DNA from: Cryomorpha sp963741985
GTDB taxonomy: Bacteria > Bacteroidota > Bacteroidia > Flavobacteriales_D > Cryomorphaceae
Length of the DNA stretch: 64,000 nt
Direction of reading: 5' to 3'
Assembly: GCA_963741985.1 (NCBI GenBank)
Contig: CAVUKD010000004.1
Span: 372,001-436,000, forward strand
A program made the translations under genes and the position numbers. The notes below the pieces were generated by a model. The model was not told where the DNA came from, made no database searches, and saw only the letters and a list, made by a program, of their open reading frames with translations. Below, piece by piece: positions 1 to 8,071 of this stretch. Numbering within the stretch: position 1 is the stretch's first letter; each line of letters opens with the position of its first letter.

Positions 1-47
1 AATTAATTCGTACCTTCAAAGCTGCCAAAACGACTGTTTCTATTTTT

Positions 48-1517
48 ATGAAAATAACGACAACCCTTTCTGCCCTTTTTTTCATCGGCTTATTAATCGG
101 TTGCACCCAAAAAAAAAGGGATATTAAAAGGCAAGAAGATGGCAAGCTTATCGCTCACCGAGATCTGGATGCTATTAAAAAAGACGGAAGACTTCGCGCC
201 TTAACGACCTATAGTGCCACGAGTTATTTTTTGTATCGCGGTGCACCTATGGGTTTTGAATATGAGCTACTTGAACGTTTTGCCAAATACCTCGATGTAG
301 AGCTTGAAATAGTCGTTACTAACAATATTGACAGCATGTTGTACGAACTGCAAGAGGGCAATATCGATATCGTTGCTCATGGATTGACGATAACCTCCGG
401 AAGAAAAGAAAATGTGAAATTTACGGATTACCTCTATCTTGTCAATCAGGTACTTGTGCAGCGAAAACCCGCTAATTATCAAAGAATAAGTTGGAGCAAA
501 ATGGAGAGTGAGATGATCCAAGATCCCATCCAACTCATCGGCGACACGATATCGGTACGAAGACGATCTTCCTATTTTTCAAGGCTCAAAAATCTGAGCG
601 ATGAGATAGGCGGAAAGATCGTGATTGATACCCTTCCGGGAAATTTATCGACCGACGAGATCATTAAAATGGTGGTAGATGGGGAGGTAAAATACACCGT
701 GGCCGATAATAATATTGCTGCTATAAATGCATCCTATTATCCCATTTTGGATGTGGAAGTTCCTTTGAGTTTTTCACAACGTATTGCCTGGGCTGTTAAT
801 CCAGAGTGCCCTAAATTATTAAAGGCTGCGAATGCATGGATTTCCAGAATAAAAAAGAGTTCAGATTATTACACCATTTACAACCGTTATTACCGCAATA
901 AACGCAGCTTTAGCCGCCGGGTACGGAGTGATTTTTTCAGTTTGAACAACAATCGAATAAGTCCATACGACGCGATTATTAAAAAATATGCAAAACCTCT
1001 GGGCTGGGATTGGCGGCTGGTAGCATCTCTTGTATATCAGGAATCGAAGTTCCAACCTGAGGCATCAGCTTGGACACAGGCGAGCGGCTTAATGCAGATA
1101 ATGCCCGAAACTGCCACCGAGCTCGGAATAATAGATCCGAATGACCCTGAAGATAACTTGAGAGGTGGGACAAAATACCTGAAACAATTAGCCGAATATT
1201 TCGAAAATGTTCCAGACTCCGTTGAGCGGATAAAATTTACCATGGCGGCTTTCAATTGCGGTGCCGGGCATGTATTGGATGCTCAAAGACTTGCATCTAA
1301 ACGAGGATTAGATTCTCTTGTGTGGGATGATAATGTTGAAAATATGATTTTGGCATTAAGCTATCCAAAAAACTACAACGATCCGGTAGTGTATTATGGA
1401 TATGTACGTGGAATTGAACCTTATACATATATTCAGCAAGTATTTGAAAGGTATGGGCATTATGTGCAATTCATTTCGGAAAAAGGAGATAATACAGTGG
1501 CCGAGGTTGTGAAATAA
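48..1517 (+). CDS. MltF-like membrane-bound lytic transglycosylase (paralogue 1)
   Basis: This 489-residue lipoprotein joins a periplasmic solute-binding domain (SBP_bac_3, about residues 40-285) to a C-terminal GH23 lysozyme-like domain (about 305-450), the MltF layout. The signal peptide ends in the lipobox LIGC, making Cys19 the lipidated residue. The GH23 part has the catalytic Glu332 in YQESKF, followed by SGLMQIMP and AAFNCG motifs. Family members cleave peptidoglycan to 1,6-anhydromuropeptides, and in MltF the SBP domain controls the catalytic one. The gene stands alone. A second protein of the same layout lies at 17882-19375. The codons just after the lipobox contain a run of nine A (109-117). 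Confidence 0.88.
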   Translation: MKITTTLSALFFIGLLIGCTQKKRDIKRQEDGKLIAHRDLDAIKKDGRLRALTTYSATSYFLYRGAPMGFEYELLERFAKYLDVELEIVVTNNIDSMLYELQEGNIDIVAHGLTITSGRKENVKFTDYLYLVNQVLVQRKPANYQRISWSKMESEMIQDPIQLIGDTISVRRRSSYFSRLKNLSDEIGGKIVIDTLPGNLSTDEIIKMVVDGEVKYTVADNNIAAINASYYPILDVEVPLSFSQRIAWAVNPECPKLLKAANAWISRIKKSSDYYTIYNRYYRNKRSFSRRVRSDFFSLNNNRISPYDAIIKKYAKPLGWDWRLVASLVYQESKFQPEASAWTQASGLMQIMPETATELGIIDPNDPEDNLRGGTKYLKQLAEYFENVPDSVERIKFTMAAFNCGAGHVLDAQRLASKRGLDSLVWDDNVENMILALSYPKNYNDPVVYYGYVRGIEPYTYIQQVFERYGHYVQFISEKGDNTVAEVVK

Positions 1518-1756
1518 TCTTTCGAAGCATTTTCCAAATGAGAAAATAATCCATGGTTTCCCTTACTTGGAATATTTTTAACCAAGTAGAACATTTGACA
1601 CCCGTGCTAAGACAATGCCTTCTATTCATTCGATAATGGCAACTCGGAATACAGTCCTATCCGAGTAATTCCATCCTTGTCTCTAATTCAACGCTAAGAT
1701 TTTCAATCCCTATCAATGCGCCCAATAGTCCAATAGAAAAAATCAATAAATCAAAC
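1518..1756. other. intergenic region with two small hairpins
   Basis: The 239 bases between the transglycosylase and the tetR operator show no coding signal. Two short inverted repeats stand out: TACTTGG/CCAAGTA (1564-1570 and 1582-1588) and ACTCGG/CCGAGT (1642-1647 and 1661-1666). Neither has a clear T-tract, so terminator function is only possible. Confidence 0.35.
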
Positions 1757-1788
1757 AAACGTTTAATTTAAATAATCGTTTACATTTG
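1757..1788 (+). promoter_or_regulatory. tetR promoter with overlapping candidate TetR operator
   Basis: A 25-bp imperfect palindrome (1757-1781) has outer arms AAACG and CGTTT and matches at 10 of 12 pairs around a central T at 1769. It directly abuts a Bacteroidota -7 element, TACATTTG (1781-1788), 18 bases before the tetR start codon. A repressor bound here would cover the -33 region, so autoregulation of tetR and the downstream efflux genes is a reasonable inference. Confidence 0.6.
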
Positions 1789-1806
1789 TGCCCGATTTCG
1801 GTATAA

Positions 1807-2427
1807 ATGGAACCAAGCGCCAAAAAAATACACATACTTGATGTAGCGGAAGAGCTATTTTCCGAACAGGGTTTTGATGGAACCTCTGTGCGGAGCATTG
1901 CTAAAAAAGCAGGTGCAAATATTGCAATGATCTCCTACTACTTTGGCTCCAAGGAAAAATTGCTTCAGGAATTAATTCTTCGCAGAAATGAAGGATTAGG
2001 TGATGCAATTTTAAAAGTTCAACAAGGAGAATATTCCTACAGCGAGAAATTGGATTTCATTATAGCCACCTTCGTGAAACAAGTGCATCAGAACAGACGG
2101 ATTCATAAAATCCTGCACTTCGAATTTTCCAATGGACATCGCAATATCAATTTTGAAACGTTTATCGAACAGAAAAACGAAAACTTTCGCCTCATGAGTT
2201 CTTTTATTGAGGAAGGTCAGGAAGCAGGAGCTTTCGCTAAAAATGTCAATATAAAGCTCATGGTTCCTACGATTTTAGGCACCTATTTCCATTTCATTTT
2301 TAACAAAAAATTCTACCAGAAATTTCTCGGATTAGGTGCCGGACAAACACTCGACCATTTCGTGTATGGTGAACTAACATCGCACATACAACAGACGATC
2401 AAAGCATTACTTCAGAATGAGAACTAA
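1807..2427 (+). CDS. TetR/AcrR family transcriptional regulator
   Basis: A 206-residue protein with a TetR_N helix-turn-helix in residues 8-55 (visible as the FDGTSVRSIAKKAG and ISYYFGSKEKLL segments) and a variable all-helical ligand domain after it. TetR proteins usually repress neighbouring efflux genes until they bind a toxic ligand. The gene is first in a set with tolC-, emrA- and emrB-type genes, and its stop codon overlaps the tolC-type start by 11 bases, which suggests translational coupling. A palindromic candidate operator lies just upstream. The inducer cannot be predicted from sequence. Confidence 0.9.
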   Translation: MEPSAKKIHILDVAEELFSEQGFDGTSVRSIAKKAGANIAMISYYFGSKEKLLQELILRRNEGLGDAILKVQQGEYSYSEKLDFIIATFVKQVHQNRRIHKILHFEFSNGHRNINFETFIEQKNENFRLMSSFIEEGQEAGAFAKNVNIKLMVPTILGTYFHFIFNKKFYQKFLGLGAGQTLDHFVYGELTSHIQQTIKALLQNEN

Positions 2428-3727
2428 ATTATCCATTGCCGCAATTTTAAGCCTTCTCAATATGGGATTGCTTATGGCACAAGGCCAAATTCTAACAATT
2501 TCGCAAGCTATAGGCCTCGCACTCGACAGCAGTTACGACGCGCATATTGCCAACAATAATGTGGCTATTGCCAAAGACGAATTGCAGATGGCCAAAAATC
2601 TGCGCTATCCGGATTTCAAAATTACCGCCCAGTATGACTATTTAACCAATCCAAATTTGGATATCAGGATTCCTACGAATTCAGACAATGAAGGCAGCTC
2701 ATCACCCGCACCGGAAGTACACAATCTCTTTTTGGGTCAAGCAAGTCTTTCGCTTCCTGTTTTTACAGGAGGCAAACTGAAAAACACGATCAACCGAAGT
2801 GAAAACATGTATCAGGCCGCTGTATACGAAAGTAAAAGCGATCAGGAGCAGCTTGCTCTTCAGGTGGTAAATTCGTATGTGAATTTGTACAACGCCCGAA
2901 AAACGGTGGAACTGATGCAAGATAATCTCAGCAGCGCCGAACAGCGTGTTAAGGATTTTACTGGAATGGAAAAAAATGGCTTGCTTGCGCGAAACGACTT
3001 ACTCAAAGCTCAATTGCAAGCATCGAACGTTGAATTGAGCCTTGATGAAGCTAAAAAATCAGAGCACATATTACAGTTCCAACTTTTGACACTCCTCAAA
3101 CTTCCGGATTCTACCTTACTCAACTTAGAAGATTCAGATTTTGGATCAATTGAAAATTCGGATCCTAATGATGTTGCAACCCGAAATGATATTAAAACCC
3201 TTCGCTATCAACAGCAGGCTGCACTTAACGCAGTAAAAGTGGCAAAAGGAAAATACTACCCTTCGATTTCGCTCGTTGCAGGTTATGTCGCACTGAATAT
3301 CGAAAACCTCGTAACCGTTGAAAACGCAATGAATTTCGGACTGGGGTTTTCTTATAATATCGCCGATATTTTCAAAGCTAAAAGTGATGTACATGCGGCC
3401 GAGGGACGCGCGTTGAATATTAAATACACCTTGGCGAAAGCCCAGGATCAAGCCAATATCCAGATTGAAAATGCACGTGAATCCTATAAACTCGCAATAA
3501 AAAAATTCAATGTTTACACGCTCTCGCAAGAACAGGCCATTGAAAATTATCGGATTGTAAACAATAAGTACAAAAATGGTCTCGTGGATACCAACGACCT
3601 CCTGAATGCCGACGTTCAACAACTCCGATCGAAAGTCAATTTGGCTACAGCCGGCGCCAATATCACCCAAAAATATTACGAACTGCTCGCAGCAGAAGGC
3701 AAGCTCCTAAATGGTATTTCAAAATAA
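2417..3727 (+). CDS. TolC family outer-membrane efflux protein
   Basis: A 436-residue outer-membrane channel subunit with a signal peptide (about residues 1-21, ending near LMAQ) and two outer membrane efflux protein repeats rich in coiled coil. The repeat ends show typical phrases such as NNKYKNGLVDTNDLLNADVQ. It should form the trimeric exit duct that works with the downstream membrane-fusion protein and MFS pump to move drugs across both membranes. It overlaps the tetR gene by 11 bases and is followed 17 bases later by the HlyD-type gene. Confidence 0.9.
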   Translation: MRTKLSIAAILSLLNMGLLMAQGQILTISQAIGLALDSSYDAHIANNNVAIAKDELQMAKNLRYPDFKITAQYDYLTNPNLDIRIPTNSDNEGSSSPAPEVHNLFLGQASLSLPVFTGGKLKNTINRSENMYQAAVYESKSDQEQLALQVVNSYVNLYNARKTVELMQDNLSSAEQRVKDFTGMEKNGLLARNDLLKAQLQASNVELSLDEAKKSEHILQFQLLTLLKLPDSTLLNLEDSDFGSIENSDPNDVATRNDIKTLRYQQQAALNAVKVAKGKYYPSISLVAGYVALNIENLVTVENAMNFGLGFSYNIADIFKAKSDVHAAEGRALNIKYTLAKAQDQANIQIENARESYKLAIKKFNVYTLSQEQAIENYRIVNNKYKNGLVDTNDLLNADVQQLRSKVNLATAGANITQKYYELLAAEGKLLNGISK

Positions 3728-3744
3728 GCAACCCAATAATTAAG

Positions 3745-4830
3745 ATGGAACCAAAGAAGAAAAAGTTAAACAAGAAATTCCTCGCGATCGTGATCAGTCT
3801 GGGAATCATTGGTGTTATAATCGGGGTTTCGGTTTATATCCATTCTCAGCACCACGAGCAAACGGACGATGCGCAGATAAAAGCGAATATGTCGGCCATT
3901 ATCCCACGCGTTGGTGGATATATTGAAAAAGTTTATGTATCTGACAATCAAATGGTAAATGCCGGAGATACCCTTTTCACAATCGATAATCGCGACTATC
4001 AGATACAACTCGAAGAGGCCAAAGCACAAGTGGCTGGTGCCGAAAGTCAACAGATCGTTACCCAGACAAGCATCGGGTCGTTTCAGCAAAATGTGGCTGC
4101 ATCGAAAGCCCAAGCCAATGCCTCAAAAGGAAATGTAGAAACCGCCAAAATACAGCTTTGGCGCGCTACGCAAGATTTTGAAAGGTACAAAAATCTATTC
4201 GAAGATCACTCCATTACCGAGCAGCAATATGAGCAGGCTCTTGCGGCAAAAAAGGAAGCGCAAGAGCGGCTAAATATGTATGAAAATCAGCAAAAGGCAA
4301 TGGGCAGCCAGCGCAATGCCGCCGAATCTCAAAAGAACATATCGCAGAAACAAGTGGCGGTAGCTGATGCCAAAATTAAAAGTGCTCAAGCCATGCTCGA
4401 TGGAGCACAGTTGAATATCGATTACACCTACGTTACAGCACCAATTTCGGGGCAACTTTCGAACGTTGATCTCCAACAGGGACAATTTGTCCAACCGGGT
4501 CAGGCCCTCTTTTACCTCGTGAATCTTTCTGACAAATGGATAGTCGCCAACTTTAAAGAAACGCAACTCTCAAAAATGAGAATAGGCCAGAAAGTTGAAA
4601 TCGATGTTGATGCATTTCCGGATATGAAGCTTGAAGGAATTATTGAAGCTTTCTCACCAGCTACAGGTGCGCGTTTTTCACTGCTTCCTCCCGATAATGC
4701 TACCGGTAATTTTGTAAAAACAGTGCAGCGGCTACCTGTGAAGATTCAGTTTACAGCAGAAAATGACTCCACCCAAATTGCGCAACTCTTATCGGGAATG
4801 AACGTGGAAATCGACGTGCATATCAAGTAA
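3745..4830 (+). CDS. HlyD/EmrA family periplasmic adaptor
   Basis: A 361-residue membrane-fusion protein with one N-terminal transmembrane helix (about residues 12-32), a biotinyl-lipoyl-like half-motif around residues 50-85 (IPRVGGYIEKVYVSDNQMV), a long coiled-coil hairpin to about residue 215, and the second lipoyl half plus beta-barrel (AGDTLF-like and APISGQLSNV segments). The layout matches EmrA rather than the lipoprotein AcrA type. It bridges the TolC-type channel and the MFS pump encoded two bases downstream. Confidence 0.9.
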   Translation: MEPKKKKLNKKFLAIVISLGIIGVIIGVSVYIHSQHHEQTDDAQIKANMSAIIPRVGGYIEKVYVSDNQMVNAGDTLFTIDNRDYQIQLEEAKAQVAGAESQQIVTQTSIGSFQQNVAASKAQANASKGNVETAKIQLWRATQDFERYKNLFEDHSITEQQYEQALAAKKEAQERLNMYENQQKAMGSQRNAAESQKNISQKQVAVADAKIKSAQAMLDGAQLNIDYTYVTAPISGQLSNVDLQQGQFVQPGQALFYLVNLSDKWIVANFKETQLSKMRIGQKVEIDVDAFPDMKLEGIIEAFSPATGARFSLLPPDNATGNFVKTVQRLPVKIQFTAENDSTQIAQLLSGMNVEIDVHIK

Positions 4831-4832
4831 AA

Positions 4833-6416
4833 ATGCAAGATCAGGACGCATTAGTAGAATACGGATTTCGCCGGGCGATAATCACCATCACCGCAGTGCT
4901 CTGTGCGCTGCTCGAAATTGTTGATACCACTATCGTAAACGTGGCGCTCAACGATATGCGTGGCAGTCTGGGTGCGACCCTCACCGATATAGCCTGGGTA
5001 ATTACCGCTTACGCCATTGCCAATGTAATCGTGATACCGATGACGAGTTGGCTGAGCAAACAATTCGGCCGAAAAAACTACTTCGCTGCCTCAATTATCC
5101 TTTTTACGGTTGCTTCATTCCTTTGCGGAAACGCGACGAATATCTGGGAACTCGTAGCCTTTCGATTTTTGCAAGGTCTCGGTGGAGGTGCCCTCTTGGT
5201 AACCGCTCAAACCATTATTACCGAAACCTATCCGGCGAAAAAACGGGGAATGGCACAAGCCATTTATGGAATGGGTATCATAGTGGGTCCTACACTCGGT
5301 CCTCCTCTGGGTGGCTATCTGGTCGATCACTTTTCCTGGCCCTATATATTCTACATTAATTTGCCTATTGGAATTGTAGCAACTGTTCTAACTATTCTCT
5401 ATATCAAAAGCCCGAAATACGGTGATAAGCTCCGTGCGAGTCAGGTAGACTGGTGGGGCATTGTCTTTCTGACCTCCTTTATTGGTTCGCTTCAGTTCGT
5501 GCTCGAGCATGGCCAGCAGGATGATTGGTTTCAAAATACAACCATCGTTGGGTTAAGCGTTCTTTGCCTTTTCGGTTTCATTGCTTTCATCTGGCGGGAA
5601 ATGGTATATGACCATCCGATTGTAAACCTTCGAGTATTGCGCAACGGAAATTTACGCATTGGGACTATTATGACTTTTATTTTAGGATTTGGTCTTTTTG
5701 GATCCACTTTTATTATCCCGATTTATACGCAGTCTGTGATGGGCTGGACAGCCTTGGATGCCGGCTTACTCTTGATTCCCAGCTCGGTAACCACAGGTCT
5801 GATGATGCCCATTATTGGTCGCCTTTTGGGAAAAGGTGTTCCTCAAAAATATATGATTGCAGCGGGTCTTATCCTTTTCTTCGTTTATAGCTTTTGGATG
5901 TACAATATTATCACCCCCGACACAAGTGCGGAGCTTATGTTTTGGCCGCTTGTGGTGCGGGGCGCCGGTCTCGGTTTGCTCTTTGTGCCTATCACCACAC
6001 TTGCTCTATCGACCCTTAACGGAAAAGAAATTGGCGAAGGTGCTTCTTTCACATCAATGAGTCGTCAGTTGGGTGGATCTTTCGGGATAGCCATTATCAC
6101 CACAGCCATTTCAGTTTTGCAGGCACAACACAGAGTAGATCTGATTCCGAATATTTCAGCTATCAATTTTCAGTTACAGCATCGAATAGAAGGTCTTAAA
6201 CAGATGTTTATGAGCAAGGGATATGCTGCAAACGAAGCAGTGGCAAGGGCGTATCAAGCACTCGATGGAATGGTTAGCAAACAAAGTATCGTACTCTCTT
6301 ATATGGATATTTTCCTATATCTCGGAGTTTTGTTTTTGATTTGTGTGCCGTTTGTACTCATCCTTATCAGAAAATCTGCCGGAAAAGTAGAGATTGAAGG
6401 CGAGATGCCGCATTAA
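4833..6416 (+). CDS. DHA2 family MFS multidrug transporter (EmrB/QacA type)
   Basis: A 527-residue inner-membrane drug:H+ antiporter with about 14 transmembrane segments. The DHA2 signatures are visible: the TIVNVALNDM segment in the first helix, and the motif C region GMGIIVGPTLGPPLGGYL in the fifth. EmrB-type pumps extrude hydrophobic compounds through an EmrA-TolC assembly, which matches the two genes before it. The start follows the adaptor stop by two bases, so this is the last gene of the operon. The substrate is unknown. Confidence 0.92.
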   Translation: MQDQDALVEYGFRRAIITITAVLCALLEIVDTTIVNVALNDMRGSLGATLTDIAWVITAYAIANVIVIPMTSWLSKQFGRKNYFAASIILFTVASFLCGNATNIWELVAFRFLQGLGGGALLVTAQTIITETYPAKKRGMAQAIYGMGIIVGPTLGPPLGGYLVDHFSWPYIFYINLPIGIVATVLTILYIKSPKYGDKLRASQVDWWGIVFLTSFIGSLQFVLEHGQQDDWFQNTTIVGLSVLCLFGFIAFIWREMVYDHPIVNLRVLRNGNLRIGTIMTFILGFGLFGSTFIIPIYTQSVMGWTALDAGLLLIPSSVTTGLMMPIIGRLLGKGVPQKYMIAAGLILFFVYSFWMYNIITPDTSAELMFWPLVVRGAGLGLLFVPITTLALSTLNGKEIGEGASFTSMSRQLGGSFGIAIITTAISVLQAQHRVDLIPNISAINFQLQHRIEGLKQMFMSKGYAANEAVARAYQALDGMVSKQSIVLSYMDIFLYLGVLFLICVPFVLILIRKSAGKVEIEGEMPH

Positions 6417-6734
6417 TTCATTTAATAACTTAAGTTCATTTATTCTACAGGATTCGGGGTCCTATAAATTGCCTATTACCAAATAGTCTCCCTTCGGACA
6501 TCGGTTACGAGACCGCTTTTCGTAGTTTTGAGTTTCCTTAAATAGGGTGAAGGAATAGCAGCCTATTTTATTTGTGTGCTAATATTAAATCTTAATTGAT
6601 TTCCTCACGTCGGTTCGAGGTATATTCGGATCGCAAATTGCTAAATTACCTACTACGCCGCGTGAGGTCGCTTTACGAAATTTAGAACGAATAGAAAAAC
6701 TGCTATGCATTAGCAATACACAAAGAAATGACAG
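6417..6734. other. intergenic region between convergent genes
   Basis: These 318 bases separate the end of the efflux operon from the end of the NUDIX gene. I see no gene and no clear terminator. A 7-bp inverted repeat, CCTCACG/CGTGAGG, lies at about 6604-6666. The string GTGAGGTCGCTT (6662-6673) recurs with one change at 56421-56432. A GGTTCGA string near 6612 is not part of a tRNA. Confidence 0.3.
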
Positions 6735-7160
6735 TCATTTCAAATCCTTCAACAAGTCGCAAATGTGCTTATCAACCGGAAATGTAAAGTCGTTTTCGGA
6801 GAGCGCATTAAGTTCCTTCCAAAAGAAATGTTTATTCTCTTCAAGAGAATTTATTTCACGGAGTAAATCCGATGATTGTATTGGACGAACCTGATAGTAA
6901 ACCGATATGAGTTGATCCCTTTTATTAAAAGCTGATTGCTGAAAAAAATCAGTGGTATAAATATGTCGCTGAACATTGATATCAAGACCTGCTTCTTCGC
7001 GAAATTCACGGATAAGACAATCATGAAGTCCTTCGCCAAATTCGAGGCCACCACCAGGAAGTTTTGTGAACTTTTTATTTTGATATTTCTCCGTGCTAAG
7101 TAATATGGATCCATCTAACACCAACGCTCCGTACGCACGTACATTAAATGGAAAACTCAT
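6735..7160 (-). CDS. NUDIX hydrolase
   Basis: A 141-residue single-domain NUDIX protein. The box is seen from GGGLEFGEGLHDCLIREFREEAGL, about residues 36-59, fitting Gx5Ex7REUxEEx(G) closely; the REFREEAG core should bind the metal. Such enzymes hydrolyse nucleoside diphosphates linked to another group, but the substrate cannot be read from the sequence. Its ATG overlaps the stop codon of the upstream mnmD-like gene by four bases (ATGA), so the two are probably translated from one message. An alternative role as an ADP-ribose or oxidised-nucleotide hydrolase is open. Confidence 0.88.
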   Translation of the reverse strand: MSFPFNVRAYGALVLDGSILLSTEKYQNKKFTKLPGGGLEFGEGLHDCLIREFREEAGLDINVQRHIYTTDFFQQSAFNKRDQLISVYYQVRPIQSSDLLREINSLEENKHFFWKELNALSENDFTFPVDKHICDLLKDLK

Positions 7161-7849
7161 TTGTTCTCAGGTTTTACGGCGCGAAGCATTTCGCGTTTTC
7201 CGGGAGCTCCGGGAATCCGACTTACGTCAAAACCGATTTTCTGCATAGTCCTTCTAACGAGTCCTTTGGCAGCATATGTCACCAAAACTCCCCGCGGACG
7301 CAGCATTTCAAAACATTTTTGGAACACAATTTCACTCCATAATTCGCTCTGAGCACGAAAGCCGAAAGCATCGAAATAGAATACATCATAGGCATTCGAT
7401 TCTATTTTCAAATCCAAGAAGTCGCCATATATTTTTTGAATCTCAAAATATTCATGTATGGAAACCGCTTTATCCCATTCGGCATCTATCACCTTACCAA
7501 TCAAATCACTATAGCCCATCAGTCCAGCATTTGTAGCATAATTCAGCAAATGAAGCGCGGCTGGATTTACCGGAAATTTCTCAATTGTGTGATAGACCAA
7601 TTTTATGCTTTTCTCAACCGCATATTTTCCCGTAAGAAAAGCATTCAAACCCGTTCCCATACCAAGTTCAAAGACGTTGGGGCCTTTACATCCCTGATTT
7701 AAAGCGTATTCAAGTCCCGCGCGAATATACACGTGCATCGATTCCTGAAGTGCACCGTGATGCGAATGATAGCTCTCATCGAGTGCGGCCACAAAAAGAG
7801 AATGGCTTCCATCGGCGGTAAGTACGATTTCAGGATTAATGTATTTCAC
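7157..7849 (-). CDS. mnmD: tRNA 5-(aminomethyl)-2-thiouridine methyltransferase, MnmD type
   Basis: A 230-residue methyltransferase of the MnmC N-terminal domain (DUF752) family, without the MnmC oxidase domain. The SAM-binding GMGTGLNAFL loop lies near residues 63-72, and the characteristic YDVFYFDAFG motif near 151-160. MnmD completes mnm5(s2)U34 synthesis in the wobble position of some tRNAs. The start codon is GTG at 7849: an in-frame stop lies a few codons upstream and no ATG intervenes. It is first of a two-gene operon with the NUDIX gene. Confidence 0.85.
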   Translation of the reverse strand: MKYINPEIVLTADGSHSLFVAALDESYHSHHGALQESMHVYIRAGLEYALNQGCKGPNVFELGMGTGLNAFLTGKYAVEKSIKLVYHTIEKFPVNPAALHLLNYATNAGLMGYSDLIGKVIDAEWDKAVSIHEYFEIQKIYGDFLDLKIESNAYDVFYFDAFGFRAQSELWSEIVFQKCFEMLRPRGVLVTYAAKGLVRRTMQKIGFDVSRIPGAPGKREMLRAVKPENK

Positions 7850-7977
7850 GCGGCAAAGCTTTTAATAATTTTCACGAAAAGTGATATGCGAAAATACTTA
7901 CTATAATCTATATTCGTGCAAATTTCGATTATCGCATGAAAAAATGTTCAATAAAGCTCAAGTTCAAAAAATGTGCC

Positions 7978-8032
7978 GATTTGAAAACCAAGGAGTCCTG
8001 ACTGTGAACGTCAGGATGACCCTTTTCAAATC
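7978..8032. repeat. long imperfect inverted repeat between two minus-strand operons
   Basis: Arms GATTTGAAAA (7978-7987) and TTTTCAAATC (8023-8032) are perfect, as are inner arms TCCTGAC (7996-8002) and GTCAGGA (8010-8016), with a short internal loop between the two stems. It sits downstream of the PorE-like gene, so it could act as a transcript 3' structure, but there is no T-tract. It could also be an interspersed repeat. Confidence 0.6.
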
Positions 8033-8071
8033 AAGCGTAACGAAGATGTTGAACTTTATCGATAGACATTT

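Noticed and set aside
3146..3670. A 174-codon frame antisense to the TolC gene
   Set aside because: Entirely inside a well-supported gene on the other strand, with shadow-like composition.
6604..6640. A GGTTCGA string suggesting a tRNA T-loop
   Set aside because: No acceptor stem, anticodon stem or D arm can be built around it.
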